From: Toxonevra muliebris
Taxonomy: Eukaryota; Arthropoda; Insecta; Diptera; Pallopteridae
Reading direction: 5' to 3'
Length of the DNA: 64,000 bases
NCBI GenBank assembly: GCA_963691655.1
Contig: OY829329.1
Location: 18,304,708 to 18,368,707, forward strand
Program-made: the position numbers and the translations under genes
In this document: positions 42,314-53,700 of the stretch, in pieces
Position numbering within the stretch: the first letter of the stretch is position 1
How the letters are laid out: each line of letters opens with the position of its first letter
Notes under the pieces: generated by a model
Database searches by the model: none
Told to the model about the DNA's origin: nothing
What the model saw: only the letters and a program-made list of their open reading frames with translations

Positions 42314-43640
42314 ATGGGAACTCAAACGGAAATTCGAAAAATCATTGTGAAAGTTTTTCAACAAAATCCGAAATAGAGTCACTTAAAAATTGCCAAAACT
42401 GTTTAGCCAGGTTTTGAAAAACTTTAACGACAATCTATACGTTGATCGAAAGGTGGGATCTGACAGAAAATGTGAATCGGGAGACTTATATAGAGTTAAA
42501 CGTGTCAAGGTAGTTTTTCGTAAAAATCTAAATGTTTCCTGAATCATTTGAGCGCAAAGTGATAAGGGAAGCTGGGTTTAAATCTTACAAAGCTCAGAAA
42601 GTTTCAGATCGGAATGCTACGAAAAACATTGACCCAAGAAATATACAAAATAAATTAGTGATGTTAGTCTGTGGTTATATTGGGAGTATGCTCGGCGAAC
42701 ACCATGAAATTGTTGTTGAACCGAACACAAAGAGAGTCTTTACTCACTCTCACACCGAACACACGCCGAGTATTCAGGATGTCAATGAGCTAGTTTACAA
42801 AACAGTATCATTACATACCAAATAGTATTAAAGAAAGAAGTATATTTTGACAAAAAACAACTCTGCAACGAGCCGAATGTAACCACCTCGACCGAGAACG
42901 GGAGAAAATTTTCTGTGTTCGCCGAATACCGAGCACCAATATAATCAAGCACTTGCATCATGGATGACGAAACATACACACCGTGCCAATAAAAACGCAT
43001 CACTGCTTAAATTTGATGCATTTGTAGTATTTATCCTCCTTTTATTAACAATTAATTTGATTTGAAAACAAATTTGTTTTACTCCATTTTGCTAGTTTAG
43101 TATTTAAAAATGAAAAAATGGTATGATGGTCCATCCTTTCCGGTTTTTCTCAATAAAACCTAATATGAAAATTTTTGTTTGTAACGGATTGAAACTTTGT
43201 CTCAGAGTAAATGAAAACATATAGGAATGTGTAATATATACAGTAAAAATACACAGTTGGGTTTTTTAGGATTTATTAATAGTTATAGGGTGATACGTTG
43301 TTATTGGCACACGGGGTGTACGTATTGGAGGACTTTTCGCAACGTCTAAGCAACGAATTTTGCATAGAGGATCAGCGGAGAAATGTGCCCGAAAACTATA
43401 GAAATCAAAAAAAAATCCAAGTTCACTAAAAAATTTCTCGTCTGGCGGGCCATATGCAGCTGCGGTGAGTTCTAAACTTCCGTAAAAACAAAAAATTGTA
43501 ATTTATTTTTTTTTTTTTTAAGAATTTATTAAAGGTGCCCTACCATTTTTTGAATCACGATAATCCGCCAGCTCACCGTGCTGAAAAACTATTAACTACT
43601 CTATAGAGGTAGGATCAATACTAAAACTTCTAGCGGAGGC
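42314..43640 (+). pseudogene. Decayed DD37E transposase, second copy
   Basis: Plus-strand frames read TEIRKIIVKVFQQNP, HLKIAKTV, AGFKSYKAQKVSDRNATKNI, then, after an insertion, CIMDDETYTP, then KKFLVWRAICSCG and FIKGALPFF. These match, in order, the transposase at 21815-22821 (KTYKVQKVPDRNAAKNL, CIMDDETYVL, KKFLVWQAICSCG, KRLLPFI). Many stops and frameshifts exist. It is a related but older element; its ends were not found. Confidence 0.75.
42675..42944. mobile_element. About 270-bp MITE inserted in the decayed transposase
   Basis: TTATATTGGGAGTATGCTCG with GCGAACAC (42675-42702) pairs with GTGTTCGCCGAATACCGAGC with ACCAATATAA (42915-42944). The element separates transposase blocks that are adjacent in the intact copy (RNAAKNL… and CIMDDETY), which shows it entered the transposon later. 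Target duplication is unclear. Confidence 0.62.
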
Positions 43641-44179
43641 TGGACTTATGAAAATACCATGAGTCCATTAAGAATACATCTTCATTAGCAGGTTAGGAAA
43701 AATTCGGACCGCGATCCAAAAAATAAAGTTCTTCTTCATTTGATTCGCTGGCAAATCGAACTTGACAAAATAAAATTTGCGAGCGAACACAATCTTTTCC
43801 AATTTAACGCATTTGGTTCATTCGCAAACGAACAATATTAAAAACAATAATAATAATCAAAAAAGTATAATTCGTGAACAAATTAAAAATAAAATTCGTA
43901 TGCGAAGGAATCGCAAACTAACGAGTCAAAACGAATGGTTCTCCGTACCCTGTTCATTAGTAATGCGGAAATAATTACTGCAGTTAACAGGCGCGAATAC
44001 AAGGGGGGCGGGCGGGGGCGACAGGGGGAAATTTCCTCCCCCAAAAGATTTTCAAACACTTAAAAATTTAATAACTTAAACAGGCAAAAAGGTGAACATA
44101 ATTAGTTATTGTTGTTTTTAGTTATACGATTTTAACCCGTTTCCTTCTCTATGGAAATGTGCTGAAATAATAATGATAT

Positions 44180-44745
44180 CTAAACCAAATAAACCTGAAA
44201 ACTCAGTGCCCTCATATTGACCTATAAGTTTGTTGGCAATATTCTCAAAAATATTCGAAGTAGTGGATTGCTAATAATACAAGAAAATATGAATATAGTT
44301 CCAAATCACCAATCGTCATAAGCACGGTACTCTTAAGCATAGTGAATATTGTCACTGACTTTCTGGAAGGCAAAAAATATTGCTCTGCCATATTTTTGGA
44401 CATTCAAAAAGCGTTCGAAAATGTTTGGCATCAAGGGCTGCTATACAAATTAACTAATTTACTTTCAGCTCCATTTTATTTGGTCTTAAAGTCCTATCAT
44501 TCTATGTCAAAGTAAATGATGAAACATCAGCCAAATGTCAAGTAAAAGCCGAAGTACCACAGGGCAGTGTTCTGGGTCTTGCTCTTTATTGGATTTTTAC
44601 CTGCGAACGATGGTGTTACTATAGCTACTTATCCAGACGATACTGCCACTTTAGCGTCAAATTAATCTCCTACAGAAGCTGCTAATCTAGTTCAGAAACA
44701 GCTCGACGACGTTCAACAATGGTTACTTCGTGGATGAGTGCTTGA
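44180..44745 (+). mobile_element. Jockey-like LINE RT fragment
   Basis: The plus strand reads YCSAIFLDIQKAFEKVWHQG, KLTNLLSAPFYLVLKSY, AEVPQGSVLG and TIATYPDDTATLAS. These are the LDIxKAFDxVWH, VPQGSVLGPxLY and YADDTA motifs of jockey-clade reverse transcriptases. The catalytic block YADD has become YPDD. Frameshifts make it a pseudogene. A SINE-like sequence follows directly at 44730. Confidence 0.78.
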
Positions 44746-44925
44746 CTGGAGTTCCAGCTGCCTCAGGTTCGATTCCCAGATGGGCTTAAACTCTTAAAAA
44801 AAAATATCCAAATGGATTGTCCAAATAGAATGGATCATTTCGATGATTTGGTTCTTAAATACGTGACTCAAGTACCAGTTCAACGAGTTCTATTCTCAGG
44901 TAGAGAGTTGAATCCACCTAAAAAA
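44730..44925 (+). mobile_element. Possible dimeric tRNA-like SINE
   Basis: Two tRNA-like halves carry GGTTCGATTCCCAG (44766) and GAGTTCTATTCTCAG (about 44886), each preceded by a TTGACTGGAGTTCCAG or GTGACTCAAGTACCAG arm. The arrangement matches 32745-33070. An A-rich linker separates the halves. Assignment as a SINE is inference from the two matching copies. Confidence 0.42.
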
Positions 44926-44929
44926 GAAA

Positions 44930-46685
44930 CTAAATTATAGATTTCGGGTCGATATAAAGAAAATGAAAATCCCCGATGGGAAAGAGAAAATATGGATACA
45001 GGGTAGGAATCAGCGGCCTGAAATAAAAATTCTACTAATTCTCGACCCATTATAAACCAGTCTAAAACCGAAAACTGAATAAATGTAACCTATTGTTATA
45101 TTTTCCACGTTCCTTTACCTTGGAAATAGATCATAGAAGTTGTGAAACGCTTTCCTTAAAATGCGTAACGTACCAGTAAGTTTTCACATGGCAAAACAAA
45201 AGAAGAAAAACGATACACGAACGAGAAAAAACGCTCTAGCCCACGTTTTGGCGTTTTGGTTGATAAGAAGAATTCTTATTTTTTATATAATATACAAACA
45301 TAGTTGTCAGCAGTTAATTGCCTATCTATATAACTCAATTAGTAATTTCTACGTTTACACAATTAGGTATTTACTTAATTTCTTCCTTATTAGGTAATAA
45401 TTAAAATTTAAAAAAAAATGTATTTTGTAAAATCATTTATTTGTTTCTAATAACTACTAAACGATAGTTAGCACAATATTTTCGCGAATTCATATATGAC
45501 ATTTAAATTTCAGAAAACTGAGTTTCTTCATTTGACTTTTGTATATTAATAAATTACACATTTAGTGAGTAAATTATATGGAATGACATTTTCATAACAA
45601 ACAAATTTTGTATGTCATAAATTAAAGAAAGAAATTAGCAAGTAAAAAAAAAGCGCAATATTATTTTAAAAATTCAGAGAAATGATTGTTTTTTTATTTG
45701 TATTTTTTATTGTTTTTTATTTGGCAATAATTAAAAAAAAAAGAAGGTAATTATTACACAGTTCTAGTGAAATTGATAAATTACTTAATCTTTAAGTTTT
45801 GACAAAAATAATAATTATTTAAAATATCATTGTCAGTGTTGGGGTTTTTTTGCTTAGTTATTTTTTTTTTCTATTTGTTATTGTGACATGTGGGGTGTGG
45901 TTTGACAATTAGCACACGCTAACAAGATCAAAGTTTTCAATTTCAGCATAGTTTTTTTTTCTCTCTTTTCAGTTCTTTAATTAATGCGAAATACGCAAAA
46001 ATTCCTAAAATGTGTTCGTTTTCTATGCCATAAAATGAATTAATTAATTTTCAATTTATACGTTTATAAAATTGGTTAATTAAAAATATATATGTATAGT
46101 TAATGTATAGTTAATGGTATTATCTGTAATGGCAGTACCTGTGCGTTCCACAACTTTAACTACCATTACAATTACTCATTAATGCATTGCTAAAGTAAGT
46201 AAATACGTTAAATGTCACCGAAGTAAATGTTTAAGTTATGTGTATCTCTGAATGATAATGTCATTGAAGTGGTCCACGATACAAATTATTTGGAACTTGT
46301 TATTATTATTTCAATTTATATTGAATAAAGTGCACTAAGTTCAATGGGTGACTACTTTATGTAGAGTAAAGTATGTGTACTGAAGTCTGAAACCTTGAGA
46401 AAATTTTAGACCCTTAGATTTTGTTAAAAAAAAATAATTATTATAAAGAGAAGGAATTAATTAAGATTTTTGATATACAAATTTTTTAAAATTTTTTTCC
46501 AAGTTTAAATGAAACGAGTTGGCGAATTATTAATTTTTAAGTTTATCACAAAGAAAAGATTGAAAATTATAAAAAAAAAATTATGGATATTTTTCCTAAC
46601 ATTTCTATTTTAAAAAAAGAATCTATTATATTAGAATATTTATAAAATGAACTTTTCGCAATCACAACAAAAAAAGAAAAAAAAT
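44930..46685. other. AT-rich non-coding stretch
   Basis: No gene or repeat end was recognised. Long A and T runs dominate. A short plus-strand frame at 45161-45397 has no family resemblance. Confidence 0.45.
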
Positions 46686-46689
46686 TGTG

Positions 46690-47765
46690 CTCTTTAGGAG
46701 GGTCCAAAGGGGCGTATTTTCTCCCCTGCTATGGTGCTTCGTGGTGGACACCCTTCTCAATGATCTGCAGGACCTTAGAGTTCACAGCCAAGTGTATACT
46801 AACGATGTGTGCGTACTTACCTCGTGACAAGATCGAGTTTTAGTGAGACCTGCCTGGTCTTTAAGTGAGTCCTAATCAAAGTACCATAGTGATTTTCACT
46901 AGGAAACGCAAAAACGATGAACTGTTACTACTAACGATGACGGGAGTTACACCGCAGCTATTTTCTAAAGTTAAGTGTTTAGGGATTTAAATCCAGTATT
47001 AGTATACTGGCTATACATTGCTCTTGTAAGACCTAATTTCACGTATGCCTCTGTAGTATGATAAAGAAAAACTGTGATTAAGCTCAAAACTTCCTCTTTT
47101 ACCGGGGTTCAGAGAAGTGTACATATGTCTGGCTATCAATGCTATTGCACCAGTGGTGTGTTCAACTTCTGGCGATGCTTTAAATGCCTTACTTGATTTG
47201 CTTCCTCTGCATCTTCAAACTCATAAGGAGGCGATGACAGCGGCTCGTGAACAATTATGCGTCCTGTATCCTCTTCGGACAAAGATATGATATCAAAGTC
47301 CCGAAATGGGATCAATGATTAAGTCCAGAGATCGTAATCCGGGGTCAACGTCATATCTTCTATACTGACTGATTTAAAACCTCAAGCGGTCTTGGATCCG
47401 GTTGGTTCTAAGACGATGAAACCAAGTACTCTTTTACCACAGGACTATCTTTTTAATAGAGATGTTTGCTACTCAGGGTGTGGGATAATTGAAAAAGATG
47501 ACGTTGGAAGTGCATAGGCATCTGCAGTGATAGCCAGGCTGCACTGAAGGTCCTTGCTAATCCTGTCAGCTCTTCAAAATTGGTCAACGAGTGTAAGGCT
47601 AAAGTAAATTATTCTGCAAAACACGACCAATTAATCATTAATACTGCAGGGATCGAATTAACTGAAAAACTGGCAAAACGAAAGCTCTGCAAAGTCCCCA
47701 TAGGATCCGGAGCCATTTCTTGACATAAGCTCTGGAAAGATCATGCGTTGAATCAACGACTTTGC
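46690..47765 (+). mobile_element. Decayed LINE: RT palm, thumb and RNase H
   Basis: Plus-strand frames give VVDTLLNDLQDLRVHSQVYT with NDVCVL (RT palm; the YxDD motif reads YTND), VPQLFSKVKCLGI, SGDALNALLDLLPLHLQTHK (post-RT block), and GIELTEKLAKR (end of RNase H). The blocks follow the usual order for R1/LOA-like LINEs. Numerous stops make it inactive. Confidence 0.72.
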
Positions 47766-47769
47766 AGAT

Positions 47770-49300
47770 TCTATTCATAGAAGAAGATGATCCGATTTAG
47801 GCTACCGCAGAACTGTAAGACAAGCCAACAGGAAATCAGCGAAATTTCTTCTGAAATTGCGAAGGGAGGACCTGATGTCGTCAGCATATAACCAACATGG
47901 ACGTCATCACCGATCCGTCGTCCTACCGATCTTGTCTTGAGGACAACGATACTACTGAGCATCATCGGTGTAGCGGCCGCCGCTCGAAAAAACAAGATTA
48001 AGTTCATCAGTGTAACAAATAAGTTCAAAGTTGAAAGACCATAGGCTCTTCTACTTCCGATTTCTCCGCTCATAATTCTTTCCTGTCTTTCTACTCTCTC
48101 TCTCTCTTTCTCTCTTTCCACAATGGTCTTTGGGACTGATTGCTTTGGTTTAGTCCAGTCCACCCTCAACGCGAACCAATTTTCGACCTGGTTAACCCAT
48201 TAAGGACGAGCGGGAACCAAAGCAGATAGATCAAGAAAGTAACTTGAGAAAAAACTTGTTTTTTAACCAGGCTTAGGAACGGCTCAGCGACAAGGTGCCA
48301 TATGGCAGCGCTAGACATTACTGGGTTAATGTCTCGGTTCAAAGAGATAGGGCAAAAGAGACAACATGTTTCTTTTTTTTGCTTTTTTTCTATTCTTGGT
48401 GCAGTCTAGAAAAGATTTTGATTTAATACTACAAAATTTAAAATTTTCATTACCCTTCATGGGAAAGTGACGAAAAAGAAGGAAGGGGTAAAAGGAAATT
48501 GACGTCATCTGTTTAATTTAGGGCTTGGTTAGTTTTGGCACTGAAAATATTGCTATCTAGAGAGTAAGAATTCACATAAAAATCAGTTTGAGAAAAAATT
48601 AACTTTATCCAACAATAAATATATGGGTAGAAGCCGACATAATTCCATATTTAAAGTCCACACATAATAATTTTAATCTTTTTATACCAATGAGATTTTC
48701 ATCACTAAGAGGGGATGATGGGGAGGTAACCCTAAAAGTCCCCCCTTGCATCCGATAATATACATTTGCATATTTTTATCGATATTTCATTTCCATAAAA
48801 GCCGAAAACTTATAAAATTTGTGGAAAACCTATCGAAATCGACGAACCCTCAGATATTTTTTATTTTTTGGTCGTTTTAACAAATGTAGGCAAAAATAAG
48901 AAAGAAAAATCACGGGACCAATCCTTTTGCTGGGTAGTGATGTATTGTGGGTAAGTATTTGAATTACTTAAGTTCCTTAAAGAAATTGAAAAGTTTTGGG
49001 AACAATCTCTTGTGTCCGTTTTTTCTTCTCTCTTCTCCCTAGAATTCTATTTTTCGTTTCAGCAAAATACAATGGTCCAATGGAGCGATTGCTATGGAAA
49101 CCTTCCTGCTCACCATCAAAACAATTACGAGTCCCGTTTCACTGCGCGAAACCAAAACATTTGGAAGGGATGGTTCAAAACTGAAAACGGTTCGGGATCT
49201 AGGTGTTGACTGAAACAGATGAAACATGTAGAGAAAAAAGTATTTATATCTGTTTTCAACTCAGTTCATGTCGGATGATTGTATCAACTTTTGAGGAGCG
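47770..49300. other. Non-coding stretch
   Basis: No host gene was recognised. A 132-codon minus-strand frame at 47771-48169 has a low-complexity RERER stretch from a CTCTCT tract (48094-48116) and no homology that I can see. The first 60 bp belong to the LINE upstream. Confidence 0.4.
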
Positions 49301-49304
49301 TGAC

Positions 49305-49640
49305 TCATAATCATTGCTAACCAGCCCTAAAACAAGATCAATTGTAACGAACATATTTTATGCCACTGTGAAGGTCTAATGAGGACCCGACTTCGTCATC
49401 GAAGTCGCTAATCGAAGAAACTTTTGATTTTCTACCGAAGGTCTAATGAGGACCCGACTTCGTTACTTGGGAAACTCTATCCTACAACCGCAAGACATTG
49501 CGGATTGTTCTCCTAAAGAGATATTAAATTTCCTCAAAGGAAATGAACTCATAGGAGAACTATAAACACAACAATCTTTGAGGTATATCACAATAGGCCC
49601 TAGATGGCCGCAGTGATCTGGGAAATTATTGCCCACCTCC
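49305..49640 (+). mobile_element. LINE C-terminal end with internal duplication
   Basis: Plus-strand reading CEGLMRTRLRYLGNSILQPQ and SPKEILNFLKGNELIGEL resembles the C-terminal end of RNase H LINEs. GGTCTAATGAGGACCCGACT occurs twice (49373 and 49439), a 66-bp tandem duplication, and the ATTTTCTACCGAA phrase appears a further time near 49698. It is a dead fragment. Confidence 0.6.
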
Positions 49641-50500
49641 GTATTAATCTAATCTAATCTAACGATGATGACGAAATGCTCATCGAAGAAACCTTTGATT
49701 TTCTACCGAAATTGACTATAACAGAAGAGACATAAAATCCCCTTCTCCCTTGTTCATATTTAATAATGACTCAATTGGTTTGCGTTGTTGAACTAAAAGT
49801 CGTTCTGTATTACTTTATATCACATGACAATTCGCCATCAGAATTAATTGGATTATATTAACACCTAATTATCTTAACCCTTTCCAACCGAACGGGGTAA
49901 TAAATTCTAATAAAGTTTGAAACATTTACAACTAATTTATATTATTCTTAATGGTTTAAACAAGCAGTCTTTAACATACTTGAACAAATACGTATATAAC
50001 AACCAGCAAATCGAATTCTGTTGGGCACGCCGCGACCAATATTGAAGCGTCGGAGAACCTAGAAGAAATAGGTGCAATACGAGCACCCTCAAGCCCTGAA
50101 AATTAACTGGTAACGAGGAACATACCAATGGAAATAGTGAAATAAATTTTGGAAACGAAGGAATTAAGAGATCTAGCCTAACCAGGAATGGCTGACTTTA
50201 TGATAGGTCAAAGTTAATGGTCAATTCTTGAGAAGAAAAAAAAAACGGAGAGCTTACTTCTTCTGAACAGAAACAAGTTCGAATTCTAATTGAAGTACTA
50301 AGAGGATGTTTGGAGAATTAAAAGGAACTGATGATTATCAACAGCTCTAGACGGTTCTAAATTTGGTATATGGGAATAAACTTTTCTCAGATATCACACA
50401 TAGAGATAAATATAATAATTGAATTATTTTTATTGTTTACAGAAACAAAGAATGTGTGGTCGTAATACGATTAGAGACATAGATTGGAGTTTTGATTACA
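49640..50500. other. Non-coding stretch
   Basis: No gene, RNA or transposon end was identified between the LINE end and the foldback element. AT-rich. Confidence 0.4.
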
Positions 50501-50639
50501 TTGAAATTTTTTTCACTAGGGCTTTTTTGGTCAAGAAACCAGTTTTTGGCAGGGACCGAAAATAACTGTTATTTTCCATTTTTCAACTCAAAAAGTCATC
50601 CACAAAAAATACCCGTAGGGGATCTTCAAGTGTACGGTT

Positions 50640-51560
50640 GTGATCCTCACGGATTAAATTCCACAAATATTGTATGACTTTTAAATTCATGACTTTTATC
50701 GTAATAGGCTAAATAAAACGGTAAATTATTGACTTTTATGTTTTTTGGCGAGAAATAATAATTATATTTGACTTTTATTTTGTCGGACAAAAAAAAAAAA
50801 AACACTTATTTTATGACTTTTATTTTGTGGGCTAAAACGAACCAATTAATTTATGATTTTTATTTTTTTGGACAAAAATAAATGGTCAACTCTTATAACT
50901 AATTAATGAAACACGGAAGATACATGGTGTTGTATATTTTTGAAAAGTACTCGTTGAGACCTTTTCAACGGTATACAATACATAGGTATCCGCTTCATTC
51001 CATTTTATGACCTTTGCCCCATATGTAAATATATGGATACGAACTGGAATACAAAATTGGCAATAACTTCGAACCTAGGCATTGGCCATACAAAGTACAA
51101 TACATTTTTGAAATGTACACGAAAAGACGTTCCTAATGGTTTCAGAATTTTTTGGATCCCCTTTACTTTAATATTTCATACCCCAAAGCCTATCTACTTT
51201 TATATATACTTTGGTCATTGCAGTTGTTTCGGAATTTAAAAATTAAAATTTTTTTTTTACCTATAATATGCGGACGGATGAGCTGAATCGAATGACATTT
51301 TTAATTGCTCAAGCCGTTCGCTTGCAAATAGGGTTGACCATTTATTTTTGTCCAAAAAAATAAAAGTCATAAAATAACTGGTTCGTTTTGGCCAACAAAA
51401 TAAAAGTCATAACATAACTGTTTTTTTTTTTTTGCCCGAAAAAATAAAAGTCAAATATTACTATTATTTCTTGCCGAATATCAAACAAGTCAACAATTTA
51501 CCGTTTTATTAGGCCAATCTCGATAAAAGTCACAAAATAACTTTTAATATTTGACTTTTA
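50640..51560. mobile_element. Foldback element with GACTTTTAT subrepeats
   Basis: Left arm at about 50640-50900 contains repeated GACTTTTATTTTGT words; the right arm at about 51325-51560 contains the reverse complements (AAAATAAAAGTCATAA). Paired landmarks are GGTAAATTATTGACTTT (left) with CAACAATTTACCG (right), and AAAATAAATGGTCAAC (left) with GTTGACCATTTATTTT (right). The unique centre is about 420 bp. No coding capacity; ends and target duplication are not resolved. Confidence 0.68.
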
Positions 51561-51564
51561 CTAT

Positions 51565-53696
51565 AAAACGCATAACCGTTAGGTTCCCTGGTTTTTGGCC
51601 TTTATTTTGATCTAACAAATAACAAAGGACCTCATAATGGTCAAATTTTTTTTTAACGAAACAAAGAATTGGCCAATTCACCAGCTGTCATATACTGTCG
51701 CATAATTTTGTATGAAGAATGAGAGAATTTATGGTAAATTAGAGGATACGATATCGAATAAGACAGCTTGAGAATTGCCCACCCAAAGATGTATGTAGAT
51801 ACAATAGAGTGGATCAACATACTATAGAGGGGAGTTTGGATTTTATTGAATTTTTTTTTCATCAGAGTTTTTTTTTTTGCCCAGAGGCCTCATGTTCCCA
51901 AAAGAGCTTCAGAGGAAAAATTAGAAAAATCTGGGAGAATTACAGTTCTCCTTGTACTGGAGCGGAATCTATGGACCAAATGATTTTGTTGAAATTTGGT
52001 GTACCAGGGTGGGCTTTTTGAGCCAAGGAACCTATTTTTAGTTTAAGTTTGAATCTATAAAATTTTGAAAAGAGGGCTCCAGAGCAAAAGTGGAAAGAAT
52101 GTTAAAAAAAACAAAAAGGTGCCAGCCATATTGTATTTACCCCTCTCTGCTGAAAAAATGCAGTGATCCTGGAGGTTATAAAATCAATCCACTCTAATGC
52201 ACAAAGCATCAGGCCGCTAAGGTAAAAATTATAATATTTTATTATAATTGTTTTTTTTTCACCTAGCACAAACAGAGTACATTAACTCAACAGTTTTTAT
52301 TCGGTTCGAAAAGGGTTAAAGACACATACGTTTCATTTGTTTAAGGTGTGAGATTGAATAAAAAAAAATTAATGAAACGAATGCATTTAATTAAATAAAA
52401 ATTTTTTTTTGTTTGTTTTATTTACTTGTGATAATTTCTAATTTATTTATTAATAATGCGCGAAGAAACTGTAGCCTTTTATTTTGTGAAATAATAATTA
52501 ATCAAAAAATGTGTTTTTTTTTTTTGTTGTTTTAAAGAATTTATTAACACATGACAAAAATCTAATCATTAAACATGTTAAAATTTTCTGGTTGACTGCA
52601 AATATCTACAAATATTTTGGTTATACAGCATTCCTGTGGCTAAAGTATAAAATTTTATATAAATTCATTAATATTGAAAAAAGTCGTTATAAAAAAAAAA
52701 TCGTTAGAAGAAAAAAAAACATTTAATATATATATATATATAAAAAAAAACAAATAAAGTGGTTAAATGAAAAAGGCTACTAAAATTAATTGTTAACTTG
52801 AAATCTATCAGTAAATAAAAGACAAAGTGATGCCGACCTTTTTGATTGATTTTCAAGAATTCACAAAATAGTTTTTTCCAAGACTGTCTCAATAAATTTT
52901 GTTTATTTGATTTGTTTTTTTTTTTTTTTTTTTTTTTTTAAACTTTAATTTATATCCAGTTAAATGAAGTAGGCTATTTTTTTTACACATCTGTCTAAAT
53001 ATCTACATCTACAATCTAATGACCAATAAATAATACTTCACTGTTGTATCCAAAATGAGCCAAGACCTCCAATTACTTAACTTACAAAATTTCGCATTCA
53101 AGTTGGCAAGCATTTTGTTTTTTTTTTTTTTTTTGGATCGATTGATGGTTGATATAGAAGTAGTCAACCAAAAAAATTCATAAAAAACAAACGAAAAAAC
53201 AACAAAAAATAAAAAAAAATCAATCTACTGTTGGATCATTTTGTGGTGTTTGATTTTAATGAAGTCATGTGCGCATTTTAGTATTTGTGTTGTAAATGGT
53301 ATCAATTAACAGCTACAAATAATGGACATATTTAATTTGTGTGTTAATTAAAATAACCATTCAAGTGCATTCAAGACTTACACACACAAATTTGGTTATT
53401 TGTTTGTTTGTTTTTTTTTTTTTTTTTTTTTTTGTTTTGTTTGAAGTTTTTGTAAGCATCTTGGAAGAAACAAAAAAAAAAAAACACCAAAAACAAAAAC
53501 AAATATTTTTTTATATATAAAAGAAAAAACAAATAGCTAAAAATATTTCTTATGTTGTTTTTCTTCTTTTCAAATTGACTTTTAACAACTTTCAGTTTTA
53601 TGATAATGGAGCGCAAGAACCTTTTCAATCATATCGATTGATAATAATATATGAAAGGTAGGGTAGATAGAAATACCAGTTACCTATAGTATATCA
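51565..53696. other. AT-rich non-coding stretch
   Basis: Very long T runs occur at 52915-52939, 53119-53134 and 53410-53433, with a TATATA tract near 52727-52742. No gene or recognised element end. Assembly slippage is likely at the homopolymers. Confidence 0.45.
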
Positions 53697-53700
53697 TTAA

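Noticed and set aside
47771..48169. 132-codon minus-strand frame with an RERER stretch
   Set aside because: Derived from a CTCTCT microsatellite next to LINE debris; no domain.
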